This document shows positions 8,442 to 17,712 of a DNA stretch of 61,252 nt, piece after piece (positions within the stretch are counted from its first letter, which is position 1; each line of letters opens with the position of its first letter). Source of the stretch: Klebsiella pneumoniae. GTDB taxonomy: Bacteria > Pseudomonadota > Gammaproteobacteria > Pseudomonadales > Pseudohongiellaceae. Location: NCBI GenBank assembly GCA_945869725.1, contig CAMBPO010000008.1:1-61252 (forward strand), written 5' to 3'. The position numbers and the translations under genes are program-made. The notes under the pieces are model-generated. The model saw only the letters and a program-made list of their open reading frames with translations, was not told the DNA's origin and did no database searches.

Positions 8442-8469
8442 TGCACAGCACAGAGGCATCGGTTATACT
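8442..8469 (+). promoter_or_regulatory. Predicted valS promoter
   Basis: A -10 TATACT (8464-8469) lies 16 bases after a TGCACA (8442-8447; four of six -35 bases), 38 bases before the valS ATG. The -35 overlaps an inverted repeat GTGCTG-ca-CAGCAC at 8438-8451. Confidence 0.4.
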
Positions 8470-8507
8470 CCCTGCCCTTCCGAAACACGAGTCAAACGGG
8501 TCACATC

Positions 8508-11318
8508 ATGGACAAAACCTACCAACCCCAGCAGATCGAACGCCAGTGGTACAGCACCTGGGAAGCGCGCAATTATTTTGCACCTTCCGGCTCCGGCGAG
8601 TCCTATAGCATTGTGATACCGCCGCCGAATGTAACCGGCCGTTTGCACATGGGTCATGGTTTTCAGAACGCCATCATGGATGCGCTGATCCGTTATGAGC
8701 GCATGATGGGCAAAAACACGCTCTGGCAGGTGGGCACTGACCACGCGGGTATCGCCACTCAGATGGTTGTCGAGCGTCGTCTTGAGCGCGAGGGCATCAA
8801 GCGTAAAGTGCTTGGCCGCGAAAAATTCCTGGAAAAAGTCTGGGAATGGAAAGAAGAATCCGGTGGCATGATTACCCAGCAGATACGTCGTCTGGGCGGC
8901 TCGATTGACTGGTCACGTGAACGCTTCACCATGGATGAAGGTCTGTCTGCAGCCGTGGAAGAAGTGTTTGTGCGCTTGTACGACGAAGGCCTGATTTACC
9001 GCGGCAACCGTCTGGTGAACTGGGATCCGAAGTTGCACACCGCCGTCTCTGATCTTGAAGTGTTGTCCGAAGAAGAAGACGGCTTTTTCTGGTACTTCCG
9101 ATACCCGCTGGCCGATGGCGCAAAAACCGACAGCGGAGACAGCTTTATCACCATTGCGACAACACGACCTGAAACCCTGTTGGGTGATACTGCTGTCGCC
9201 GTCAGCCCGCAAGACGAGCGCTTTAAATCGCTGGTTGGCAAATGGATAGACCTGCCCCTGTGTAACCGGCGCATCCAGATTATTGCCGATGATTATGTTG
9301 ATCCAGAGTTCGGTACCGGCTGCGTGAAGATCACGCCGGCACACGACTTTAATGACTATGAAGTTGGCAAACGTCACCAGCTGGAGATGATCAATATCTT
9401 TACCATTGATGCCGCCATCAATGAAAATGCACCGGAAGCTTTCCGTGGTCTTGATCGTTTTGATGCACGCAAAAAACTGGTCGCCGACATCGACGCTGCT
9501 GGCCTGCTGTTAAAAGTTGAGCCGCACAAATTAAAAGTGCCACGTGGCGACCGCACCGGCGCAGTGATTGAACCCTACCTGACCAATCAGTGGTATGTCG
9601 CAGTCAAGGCGCTCGCAGAACCTGCGATCAAAGCCGTCGAGAACGGCGACATTGAATTTGTGCCCAAGCAGTGGGAGAACACCTACTTTGCGTGGATGCG
9701 TGACATCCAGGATTGGTGTATTTCCCGCCAACTCTGGTGGGGGCATCGTATACCGGCCTGGTATGACGCTGACGGCAATATTTATGTGGGCCGCAGTGAG
9801 GCAGAGGTGCGCACAAAATATTCCCTGGCTGCGGATCTGTCTCTGCATCAGGACGAAGACGTTCTGGATACCTGGTTCTCCTCGGCACTGTGGACATTCT
9901 CGACGCTGGGTTGGCCTGATGATCTGGAAACCTTAAAAACCTTCCACCCGACTAACGTGCTGGTCACCGGCTTTGACATCATTTTCTTCTGGGTTGCCAG
10001 AATGGTGATGATGACGCTGAAGTTCACCGATCAGGTGCCGTTCAAAAAGGTCTATATACACGGCCTGATCCGCGACGCGCAGGGTCAGAAAATGTCCAAA
10101 TCCAAGGGCAACGTGCTGGACCCGATAGACCTGATTGACGGCATTGGTCTGGAAGATCTGGTAGCCAAACGCACCGAAGGTCTAATGCAGCCGCAGCTTG
10201 AACAAAAAATTGAAAAGAGCACACGCGCGGAGTTCCCCGAGGGTATTACCGGGTACGGCACTGACGCCTTGCGTTATACCTATTACTCGCTTGCATCCAC
10301 CGGTCGCGACATTAAATTTGACCTGGGTCGTATGGAGGGTTTCCGCAACTTCTGCAACAAGATCTGGAATGCCTCGCGATACGTGATTATGAATACCGAG
10401 GAAAAAGGCCTGCAGTTTACGGCGGCGGATGTGGCTTCTCTCAAACACGACATTCATCTCAGCCTTGCTGATCGCTGGATTTTATCGCGCCTGCAGCAAA
10501 CCGTAGCACAGGTTCATGAGCACATGAGCAGTTTCCGCTTTGACCTGATGTCTCAAGTGATTTACGACTTCTTCTGGAATGAGTATTGCGACTGGTATGT
10601 GGAGCTATCCAAACCTGTACTCTGGGATGCCGACAATCAACCTAAAAAAGCCCGCGCCGCTCGACTGACCTTGCTCACGGTTCTGGAAAGCAGTGTGCGC
10701 ATGTTGCATCCGTTGATGCCGTTTATCACCGAAGAAATCTGGCAGAAAATTGCGACACTGATCGGCACAGAAACAGCCAGCACCAGCATCATGTTGCAGG
10801 CTTATCCGCAGGTGGATACATCCTTAATCAACACCACGGTGGATAGTGACATTGAGTGGGTGAAAGGCGTAATCATCGGCGTACGTAACATCCGCGGCGA
10901 AATGAATATTCCGCCAGGCAAAACCTTCCCTGCCCTGCTGCGCAAAACCGGCGCTGAAGATCGGCGTCGGCTTCACGACAATCTGCAGAATCTCTTGAAG
11001 CTTGCCAAGCTGTCAGAGCTGCGTTGTCTGGCAGACGATGAAACAGCACCCGTGAGCGCCACACAGTTGTATCAGGACATGGAAATTCTGGTACCGCTGT
11101 CTGACCTGATCGACAAGAACGCAGAAATTTCACGTCTCGAAAAAGAAATCGCCAAGCTTGATAAAAATCTACAGGGCATTAACGGCAAACTTAGCAATGA
11201 AAAGTTTGTGCAGAATGCGCCGGTGGAACTGGTTGATCAGGAGCGTGAGCGTCAACGGTCGGCGCAGGCAGCCATCGATGCTCTCAACGAGAAACTTGCC
11301 GCTATCAAAGCACTGTAA
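8508..11318 (+). CDS. valS: Valyl-tRNA synthetase
   Basis: A 936-residue class I aminoacyl-tRNA synthetase charging tRNA-Val, with editing of misactivated threonine. The ATG at 8508 ([11 protein letters not shown]) is the family start; the frame stays open to 8334 but that part only overlaps the EamA remnant. The HIGH-type motif is in [15 protein letters not shown] near residue 45, the CP1 editing domain lies around 190-390, KMSKS is in [16 protein letters not shown] near 530, and the C-terminal coiled-coil tRNA arm ([17 protein letters not shown]...) spans about 865-936. E. coli ValS has 951 residues. elaA follows 28 bases downstream and may be cotranscribed. Confidence 0.97.
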   Translation: MDKTYQPQQIERQWYSTWEARNYFAPSGSGESYSIVIPPPNVTGRLHMGHGFQNAIMDALIRYERMMGKNTLWQVGTDHAGIATQMVVERRLEREGIKRKVLGREKFLEKVWEWKEESGGMITQQIRRLGGSIDWSRERFTMDEGLSAAVEEVFVRLYDEGLIYRGNRLVNWDPKLHTAVSDLEVLSEEEDGFFWYFRYPLADGAKTDSGDSFITIATTRPETLLGDTAVAVSPQDERFKSLVGKWIDLPLCNRRIQIIADDYVDPEFGTGCVKITPAHDFNDYEVGKRHQLEMINIFTIDAAINENAPEAFRGLDRFDARKKLVADIDAAGLLLKVEPHKLKVPRGDRTGAVIEPYLTNQWYVAVKALAEPAIKAVENGDIEFVPKQWENTYFAWMRDIQDWCISRQLWWGHRIPAWYDADGNIYVGRSEAEVRTKYSLAADLSLHQDEDVLDTWFSSALWTFSTLGWPDDLETLKTFHPTNVLVTGFDIIFFWVARMVMMTLKFTDQVPFKKVYIHGLIRDAQGQKMSKSKGNVLDPIDLIDGIGLEDLVAKRTEGLMQPQLEQKIEKSTRAEFPEGITGYGTDALRYTYYSLASTGRDIKFDLGRMEGFRNFCNKIWNASRYVIMNTEEKGLQFTAADVASLKHDIHLSLADRWILSRLQQTVAQVHEHMSSFRFDLMSQVIYDFFWNEYCDWYVELSKPVLWDADNQPKKARAARLTLLTVLESSVRMLHPLMPFITEEIWQKIATLIGTETASTSIMLQAYPQVDTSLINTTVDSDIEWVKGVIIGVRNIRGEMNIPPGKTFPALLRKTGAEDRRRLHDNLQNLLKLAKLSELRCLADDETAPVSATQLYQDMEILVPLSDLIDKNAEISRLEKEIAKLDKNLQGINGKLSNEKFVQNAPVELVDQERERQRSAQAAIDALNEKLAAIKAL

Positions 11319-11346
11319 ACGGCAACACGAGGGTTACCAAACAGCG

Positions 11347-11799
11347 ATGACCACACCGATTTACACATGGGCAAGATTGCATGAACTGACGGGGCCTCAG
11401 GTGCATGAAATTCTGCAGGCACGTGAGTCGGTGTTTGTTGTTGAGCAACACTGTCCGTATCAGGAAGCCGACGATTGCGACCCCCATGCATGGCACATGA
11501 CAGGTCGCATCAACGCTAAACTTGCCTGTTATGTGCGCGTGGTCGACCCCGGAAAAAGATACCCGCACCCATCCATTGGCCGCGTATTAACCACTAAAGA
11601 ATTCCGCGGCACGGCACTGGGCCGTCCGATGATGCAAGAGGCTATCCGCTACACACATCAACTTTATCCTGACCAACCTATCCAGATTGGAGCCCAAGCG
11701 CATTTGTACGCGTTCTACAACGCCTTAGGTTTTGAGCAAATCAGTGATGAATATCTGGAAGACGGCATTGCGCATATTCTGATGCTGCTGCGTTGTTAA
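11347..11799 (+). CDS. elaA: GNAT N-acetyltransferase, ElaA family
   Basis: A 150-residue GNAT-fold protein starting at the ATG at 11347; the longer frame back to 11158 only overlaps valS. ElaA hallmarks: RESVFVVEQHCPYQEADD near residues 27-44, IGRVLTTKEFRGTALGRPM (the acetyl-CoA pyrophosphate loop, with RGTALG) near 78-96, IGAQAHLYAFYNALGFEQ near 118, and the terminal DGIAHILM. E. coli ElaA has 153 residues. The substrate is not established. Its transcript probably ends at the hairpin at 11870-11897. Confidence 0.9.
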   Translation: MTTPIYTWARLHELTGPQVHEILQARESVFVVEQHCPYQEADDCDPHAWHMTGRINAKLACYVRVVDPGKRYPHPSIGRVLTTKEFRGTALGRPMMQEAIRYTHQLYPDQPIQIGAQAHLYAFYNALGFEQISDEYLEDGIAHILMLLRC

Positions 11800-11869
11800 C
11801 GGAATAACAGCTCACGTTTTTAAAGAGGTAATGCCCGCCGCGTTACAAGAAATGGTGCGCCTGACAAAC

Positions 11870-11897
11870 AAAAAGCCCGAGCAAACCCGGGCTTTTT
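11870..11897. terminator. Bidirectional rho-independent terminator
   Basis: A perfect 10-bp stem (AAAAAGCCCG, 11870-11879, with CGGGCTTTTT, 11888-11897) around an 8-base loop. The A-run and T-run give a U-tract in either direction. It lies between the convergent elaA and DUF885-protein genes and would serve both. Confidence 0.9.
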
Positions 11898-11915
11898 AAT
11901 TCTCAACAATAATAC

Positions 11916-13802
11916 TTATTGCGCTTTTTCTGTCTCTATCCACTGCATGACCCGACGCTCCAGCAAGGCCAAAGGCATAGCGCCGCCCAGCAATACGGTG
12001 TCGTGAAAATCGCGGATATCAAAATCATCTGCGAGTTCCGCTCTGGCATGGGCACGCAGTTCCAGAAACTTATTCATGCCGATTTTGTAAGAGGTTGCCT
12101 GACCGGGCATCACAATATAACGCTGCACTTCCGACCGTATCGCTGCCAAGGGCACTGACGAGTTTGCCGCAAAATAATCAACGGCTTGCTGCTCGGTCCA
12201 ACCTTCAGCATGCAGACCGGTATCCACCACTAGACGGATAGCACGCCACATTTCAGACATCAGGCGACCAAACTTTGAGTAAGGATCGACATAAGTGTCT
12301 GGCATTTCACTGGCCAGAAACTCTGAGTACAAGCCCCAGCCTTCGGAGTAAGCAGTAAACCCGGCCTGGGTGCGGAACATCGGTATACCCTGCAATTCCT
12401 GGGCGATCGAAATCTGCATGTGATGTCCAGGCAAACCTTCGTGATAGGCGATCACTTCCATCTCAGACTTGGGCATCGCGTTCATATCAGACAGGTGTGC
12501 GTAATAGACACCCGGACGTGAACCATCCGGTGTACCGGGATAGTAGTGCTGTGCAGCACCATCCTGCTCACGAAATGCCTCTACCCTGCGCACCACCAGA
12601 TCAGCCTGTGGCAGCGTTCTGAAGTAATTTGGTAGCTGAGCCTTGATGTTCTCGATAGCAGCAGTCGCATCGTCGATATAGCCCTGACGACCCGTGTCGT
12701 CATTGGGGTAATAAAAACGTTCGTCATCACGGGTTTCCCGCAGCATGACAAAAAATTCCTGCAGCGTGCCGCTGAAACCGGCAAGCTCTTTTACAGCTTC
12801 CATTTCATTGCGCAGGCGAGCCACATCGGTGAGTCCGATTTGATGAATTTCATCCGCAGTCAGACTGGTCGTTGTCTGTGTTTCCAGCAGGTAGTTGTAA
12901 TACGCTAGGCCATTGGGTTGTGACACCAGCCCCGTTGACACCTCCGGCACTTTGGCTTTTTCCGCTTCTGCCCAGGCAATCACTCTTTCGTAGGCCGGCC
13001 CCAAGTCTTCCATCAGCGCGACTCTGGCCAGCTCCAGCAGTTCATCAGCCCGCAGTTGATCAAGCGTGCCGGCGGTCACCAGCGCTTGTACATCAGTTTT
13101 GGCATCTGTCCACATGGCCGAGTCTTCACCCTCGGTAAAGGGGACACCACTGATGACATTACGCGACTGCTGAATCACGCCGTCCAGAGCGAAGCCAGGA
13201 GTGATCACACCCAGTTGCGAAGACTCCTGCGCGGTCACCAGTAACTGATCCAGTGCGCGGGCAGATTCACGAATTCTGGAGATCAGCGCCTCAACATCGG
13301 CAGCCTCTTCAATCAGGTGGAAACTGATAAGAAAGGTTGGCAGAAAACTTTGAGCGCCATTCATTTGCTCAAAGGTCAGACCGTTATTGCGGAATTGCAC
13401 TGCCCGTTCTGATTGTTCGTACTGATACATCCAGATATCCCAGGATGTTTTTGTTTCGGCATCAAGTTGCTCGTAGTCAAACTCACGCTGCATCTCCGCG
13501 ACAGCGGCTCGCGCCCACTCGAGTTGCAGGTCAGCACCTGCCATTGAAAAATCATCCAGTTCGTTGTTGCGCTCTTTACGCCCCAGGAACGTCAACTGAA
13601 TCGGGCTGAGTTGTAACAACTCTTCGTACTTAGCATCAAACCAGCTGTTAAGACGCTGGGACTCACTTTGTGCGTCCTGCGCAACATCGTCAGCGGACTC
13701 GGTGGTTTGAATATCAGAGACTGCTTCAGTCGCTTGCTCTGTAGGTTGTCCACAGCCAGCAAGTGCCAGCAACAGGACTAACGCTGTTATGGGTTTTTGC
13801 AT
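11916..13802 (-). CDS. DUF885 family lipoprotein, probable metallopeptidase
   Basis: A 628-residue protein with a lipoprotein signal (ITALVLLLALAGC, lipobox LAGC near residue 17) followed by a low-complexity E/Q/S/D linker, so it should be membrane-anchored on the periplasmic side. The DUF885 core carries HEGLPGHHMQ, an HExxxH-type zinc motif in the C-terminal half, and a long helical body. These proteins are annotated as putative carboxypeptidase-like hydrolases; substrates are little known. The ATG ending at 13802 is chosen because AAGGA sits eight bases upstream, whereas the ATG at 13811 overlaps that site. It is divergent from the M13 peptidase gene, so both may belong to one peptide-scavenging function. 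Confidence 0.88.
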   Translation of the reverse strand: MQKPITALVLLLALAGCGQPTEQATEAVSDIQTTESADDVAQDAQSESQRLNSWFDAKYEELLQLSPIQLTFLGRKERNNELDDFSMAGADLQLEWARAAVAEMQREFDYEQLDAETKTSWDIWMYQYEQSERAVQFRNNGLTFEQMNGAQSFLPTFLISFHLIEEAADVEALISRIRESARALDQLLVTAQESSQLGVITPGFALDGVIQQSRNVISGVPFTEGEDSAMWTDAKTDVQALVTAGTLDQLRADELLELARVALMEDLGPAYERVIAWAEAEKAKVPEVSTGLVSQPNGLAYYNYLLETQTTTSLTADEIHQIGLTDVARLRNEMEAVKELAGFSGTLQEFFVMLRETRDDERFYYPNDDTGRQGYIDDATAAIENIKAQLPNYFRTLPQADLVVRRVEAFREQDGAAQHYYPGTPDGSRPGVYYAHLSDMNAMPKSEMEVIAYHEGLPGHHMQISIAQELQGIPMFRTQAGFTAYSEGWGLYSEFLASEMPDTYVDPYSKFGRLMSEMWRAIRLVVDTGLHAEGWTEQQAVDYFAANSSVPLAAIRSEVQRYIVMPGQATSYKIGMNKFLELRAHARAELADDFDIRDFHDTVLLGGAMPLALLERRVMQWIETEKAQ

Positions 13803-14026
13803 GAATAACATCCTTGATAAGAAACACCGGCTATGAACAGATGCCGGCTGATTTGAAAATAAAGATCAATGATTGGGGTCTTAAGGGTGTCATGACGACA
13901 AGGCGCGCAGTTTATCGGATTGCAGGAAGGCGAGTCTAGCTGGAGATACTGGCGTGCCATAGGCTAAATCCGTAAACTTGACACGTGCCTTGTTTGGCAA
14001 CTCGATAATAACTGACGGGATCAACT

Positions 14027-16120
14027 ATGAAAAAAATTTTTAATCTGGCAACTGCAAGTATTGTTGTTGCGCTCGGCCTTGCGGCCTGCTCACCGGCAGA
14101 ACAAACGCCGGCAACAACGTCCGCTGAACAAAACATACCGGTCATGCCGACTGAGCCAAACCAGCAGACACTGACCTCCGGTTTGTTCCTCGACGACTTC
14201 GACAGAAACGTGCGTCCACAGGACGATCTGTTTATGTTTGTTAACGGCAACTGGTACAACAACACCGAGATACCCGCCGATCGTTCGACCTATGGTGCGT
14301 TTAACATGTTGGCAGAGGCCAATGAACTCCGCCTGCGCAGTATCATTGAAGATGCCGTTGCGTCCGGCGCCGCAGCTGGCAGCAACGCACAAAAGATAGG
14401 TGACTTCTATACCAGTTTTATGGATGAAGCGCGTATTGAGCAGCTTGGACTTACGCCCGTGCAGCCCATGCTTGATCGTATAGCCGCAATTTCCAGTCAC
14501 GCTGAGTTGACCACCACCATGGCTGAACTGCGCCGCAGCGGCCTGAGTGAACCTTACGGTTTTTATGTGACAACTGATGCGAAAGCCCCGGATGTGAATG
14601 CCTTGCACCTGAGCCAGGGCGGACTGGGTTTGCCGGATCGTGATTATTATTTCCGTGACACGGAAGACTTTGCGAAGATTCGCAACGAGTACGTCAAATA
14701 CCTGAGTGCCATGCTCAACGCGTCCGGGCATACCGACGCCGACGCCGCTGCACAGCGGATTTATGACCTTGAGTTCAGGCTGGCCGGTTATCACTGGACC
14801 CGCGCGGAGCTCAGAGATGCTGAAGCACGTTACAACAAAATGACCATTGACGAGGTGCGTACGCTGCTGGGCGGTATTGATTATGACGCCATGGCGAGTG
14901 TTGCCGGCATCGACCAGGCGGAATATGTGATTGTCAGCACGCCTTCCTATATCGAAGCACTGGGTGCGCTGTACACAGAGGTGGACCTGCAGACCTGGAA
15001 AGATTATCTGCATGCCCGTCTGATGGGTAACTACGCCTCCCGTTTGCACAAGGAAGTCGCGGACATTCAGTTCGGATTCTACGCAACCACCCTGAACGGT
15101 ACACCTGAACAGCAGGAACGCTGGAAACGCGGCGTACAGGCGACCAGTGGCGCACTCGGTGAAGTATTGGGTGAAGCCTACGTTGAGCGGCACTTCCCGC
15201 CCGCTGCCAAAGAGCGCATGGGTGAGCTGATCGATAACCTGTTGGTTGCCATGGAAGAATCCATCAATGAACTGGAATGGATGACTGCGGAAACCAAAGA
15301 AAAAGCACTGGTGAAATTGAGTACGTTTACACCAAAGATCGGTTACCCCGATGTCTGGAAAGATTACTCAGCGTTACAAGTATCGGCCGATGACCTGATC
15401 GGCAACACCATCCGCACCAATCAGTATGACTATGACCAGAACGTGGCTGATCTTGGCCAACCCGTTGATCGCAACCGTTGGGGTATGACTCCGCAGACGG
15501 TCAACGCCTATTACCGGCCTACCGCCAACGAGATTGTGTTTCCGGCAGGCATTCTGCAACCGCCGTTTTTTGACATGAATGCGGATGACGCGGTGAACTA
15601 CGGTGGGATTGGTGCGGTCATCGGCCATGAAATCGGTCATGGTTTTGACGATCAGGGTTCACGTTATGATGGCAGCGGTAATCTGCAAAACTGGTGGACC
15701 GATCAGGACCGTCAGCAGTTTGAAGCCAAAGCAGACATTCTGGTTGAGCAATATGCGCAATACGAACCGCTGCCGGGCATGAATATTGACGGCCGCGTAT
15801 CACTGGGCGAAAACATTGGTGACCACGTCGGGTTGCTCAGTGCTTACCGCGCCTACCAGAAATCGCTGGCTGGACAAACGGCGCCCGTCATGGACAGCTT
15901 CACCGGCGAACAACGCTTCTTTATCAGCTGGGCGCAGATCTGGAAGATAAAATTCCGTGATGATGCCATGCGTGCGCAGTTGGCTCAGGGGCCACATTCG
16001 CCGGGCAAGTACCGTGCGATGGCAGCGCCACGTAACATTCCCGGCTTTTATCAGGCGTTTGACATCAAAGAAGGCGACGGCATGTACCTGACGCCTGAAC
16101 AGCGCGTTGTGCTCTGGTAA
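14027..16120 (+). CDS. M13 family metallopeptidase (neprilysin/PepO-like lipoprotein)
   Basis: A 697-residue M13 endopeptidase with a lipoprotein signal ending LAAC near residue 21, hence a periplasm-facing oligopeptidase. The N-terminal M13 domain begins with DDFDRNVRPQDDLFMFVNGNWY. The zinc site HEIGH has His534, Glu535 and His538, and the third ligand lies in GENIGDHVG near residue 595. The upstream NAYYRPTANEIVFPAGILQ strand and the C-terminal PGKYRA segment also fit the family, and the length matches. It prefers short peptides in characterised relatives. Transcription may end at the hairpin 16136-16165. Confidence 0.95.
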   Translation: MKKIFNLATASIVVALGLAACSPAEQTPATTSAEQNIPVMPTEPNQQTLTSGLFLDDFDRNVRPQDDLFMFVNGNWYNNTEIPADRSTYGAFNMLAEANELRLRSIIEDAVASGAAAGSNAQKIGDFYTSFMDEARIEQLGLTPVQPMLDRIAAISSHAELTTTMAELRRSGLSEPYGFYVTTDAKAPDVNALHLSQGGLGLPDRDYYFRDTEDFAKIRNEYVKYLSAMLNASGHTDADAAAQRIYDLEFRLAGYHWTRAELRDAEARYNKMTIDEVRTLLGGIDYDAMASVAGIDQAEYVIVSTPSYIEALGALYTEVDLQTWKDYLHARLMGNYASRLHKEVADIQFGFYATTLNGTPEQQERWKRGVQATSGALGEVLGEAYVERHFPPAAKERMGELIDNLLVAMEESINELEWMTAETKEKALVKLSTFTPKIGYPDVWKDYSALQVSADDLIGNTIRTNQYDYDQNVADLGQPVDRNRWGMTPQTVNAYYRPTANEIVFPAGILQPPFFDMNADDAVNYGGIGAVIGHEIGHGFDDQGSRYDGSGNLQNWWTDQDRQQFEAKADILVEQYAQYEPLPGMNIDGRVSLGENIGDHVGLLSAYRAYQKSLAGQTAPVMDSFTGEQRFFISWAQIWKIKFRDDAMRAQLAQGPHSPGKYRAMAAPRNIPGFYQAFDIKEGDGMYLTPEQRVVLW

Positions 16121-16135
16121 GTGACTATTGCGACT

Positions 16136-16165
16136 GGCGTGCTCTGTGTTTCAGCAGAGCACGCC
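16136..16165. terminator. GC-rich hairpin between convergent genes
   Basis: A perfect 11-bp inverted repeat (16136-16146 with 16155-16165, 8-base loop) lies between the convergent M13 peptidase and phoH-like stops. Neither side has an immediate T-run, so it may protect transcript ends or terminate with help. Confidence 0.5.
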
Positions 16166-16170
16166 ACGCG

Positions 16171-17550
16171 CTACAAATTTTCTTCCGCAAATGCCGCCAG
16201 GGCTGATCGCGGAACTCCCTTAAGCTGCAGATTGCCACCGTGACTGAAATGTTTAAAACGCTCCGTCAGGTAGGTCAACCCTGAACTTGTCGGGCTCAGA
16301 TACGGCGTATCGATTTGAGCCAGATTACCCAGACAAACCACTTTTGAACCGGTACCGGCACGCGTGACTATGGTTTTCATTTGATGCGGCGTCAGATTCT
16401 GACACTCATCAATCAGAATCAGGCTATGCTGAAAACTGCGACCACGAATAAAATTTAACGACTTGAACTGCAGCGGCACCTTGGCCAGCACATAATCGAT
16501 GCTGGATGAACTGTTGATATCATCCAGATGCAAGGCCTCAAGATTGTCGGTGATCGCGCCCAGCCACGGTTCCATTTTTTCAGCTTCAGTACCCGGCAAA
16601 AACCCGATGTCCTCATCAAGCCCCTGAGTACTGCGCGTGGCAATGATGCGGCGGAACTGTTTGCTGGCCAGTGTCATATCGATGGCAGCCGCCAACGCCA
16701 GAATGGTTTTTCCAGAGCCCGCAGCACCGGTCAGATTCACCAGATGCACGCTGGGATCCAGCAACAGATCCAGCGCCATGGCCTGATAGATATCGCGCGG
16801 ATATAAACCCCAGGCTTCGCGCTGCAGCATGCGTTCACGATCCTGATGTTTGAGCACCACAGTATGCTCGTCAACTTCAATCACCCGCCCGATAAAACCG
16901 GCGTCGTCCAGAAAATACTGATTGGGATACACATCAAACGCGATGCTGTCGCGTCCCAAGCGGTGAAAAGTTTCGCCCGCATGCGACTGCTCAGTGTCTA
17001 CAGACTGAATGCCATCCCAGAAACTGCCAGGGAATTCTATGTAGCCCTTATGCAGCTGATTGATATCGGTCACCAACTGATCGGTGTGATAGTCCTCTGC
17101 GTCAATGCCACAGGCTCTGGCTTTTAGTCGCATATTGATATCTTTGGACACCAGCACGACGCGGTTGGCGGGGGACTTGCTGTGTTTGAGTTCAGCAACC
17201 GCATTCAGAATTTTATTGTCATTCAAATGCAGTGGCAGAATTTCTCTGATGTGCGGCGAATCGGTCATCAGCACACTGAGATAACCCAGCCCCGGCAGAT
17301 TTTTTCCGCGATTGATCAGCACACCACTTTCAACAGCTTCAGGCGGAGCATCCGCCAGAATGCGATCCAGCTCACGGATCGCCTGTCGCGCATCAGCCGC
17401 CAGCGCACCTCGCCCACTCTTGAGTTTGTCCAACTCTTCGAGCACGGTCATAGTGATGATCAGGTGATGTTCGTCGAAGTTCCAGATGGCAGAGGGGTCG
17501 TGAATGAGGACGTTGGTATCAAGGACATAATAAATCGTGCTGGATGTCAA
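16171..17550 (-). CDS. PhoH-like ATPase with N-terminal PIN domain
   Basis: A 459-residue PIN-PhoH (PhoH2/YlaK type) protein, likely an RNA helicase/RNase. The PIN domain starts at YYVLDTNVLIHDPS with Asp11 as the first acidic residue. The PhoH ATPase has Walker A GAAGSGKT (Lys281) and Walker B LILIDECQNLTPHQ. The start is a TTG at 17550: a GCGGAGG Shine-Dalgarno ends seven bases before it, and it places the PIN domain at the N-terminus. Readings starting at 17643 add 31 residues with no family match. Mycobacterial PhoH2 has unwinding and RNase activities; the role in gammaproteobacteria is unclear. Confidence 0.93.
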   Translation of the reverse strand: MTSSTIYYVLDTNVLIHDPSAIWNFDEHHLIITMTVLEELDKLKSGRGALAADARQAIRELDRILADAPPEAVESGVLINRGKNLPGLGYLSVLMTDSPHIREILPLHLNDNKILNAVAELKHSKSPANRVVLVSKDINMRLKARACGIDAEDYHTDQLVTDINQLHKGYIEFPGSFWDGIQSVDTEQSHAGETFHRLGRDSIAFDVYPNQYFLDDAGFIGRVIEVDEHTVVLKHQDRERMLQREAWGLYPRDIYQAMALDLLLDPSVHLVNLTGAAGSGKTILALAAAIDMTLASKQFRRIIATRSTQGLDEDIGFLPGTEAEKMEPWLGAITDNLEALHLDDINSSSSIDYVLAKVPLQFKSLNFIRGRSFQHSLILIDECQNLTPHQMKTIVTRAGTGSKVVCLGNLAQIDTPYLSPTSSGLTYLTERFKHFSHGGNLQLKGVPRSALAAFAEENL

Positions 17551-17712
17551 AGGCTTGCCTCCGCAGTGTGTTGTGTCTTCAACGTTGACAGTAGTCGAGC
17601 ACTTTGACGATTTTGTGACAAGCATTAAAATCAAAAACAACACTGCATCGGTCTGTCACCGTATATCAAACGTATCGGTGAACAACACATCTGATGTTAC
17701 CGGAGCCGACCC

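Noticed and set aside
8334..8507. Upstream extension of the ValS frame
   Set aside because: It overlaps the EamA remnant, and ValS homology starts at [11 protein letters not shown].
11158..11346. Upstream extension of the ElaA frame
   Set aside because: It overlaps the end of valS in another frame and is basic and unstructured. The ElaA homology begins at the ATG at 11347.
14090..15193. A 367-codon minus-strand open frame
   Set aside because: It is antisense to the M13 peptidase gene, which has its complete set of motifs. The translated sequence is Cys/His/Arg-rich without family features.
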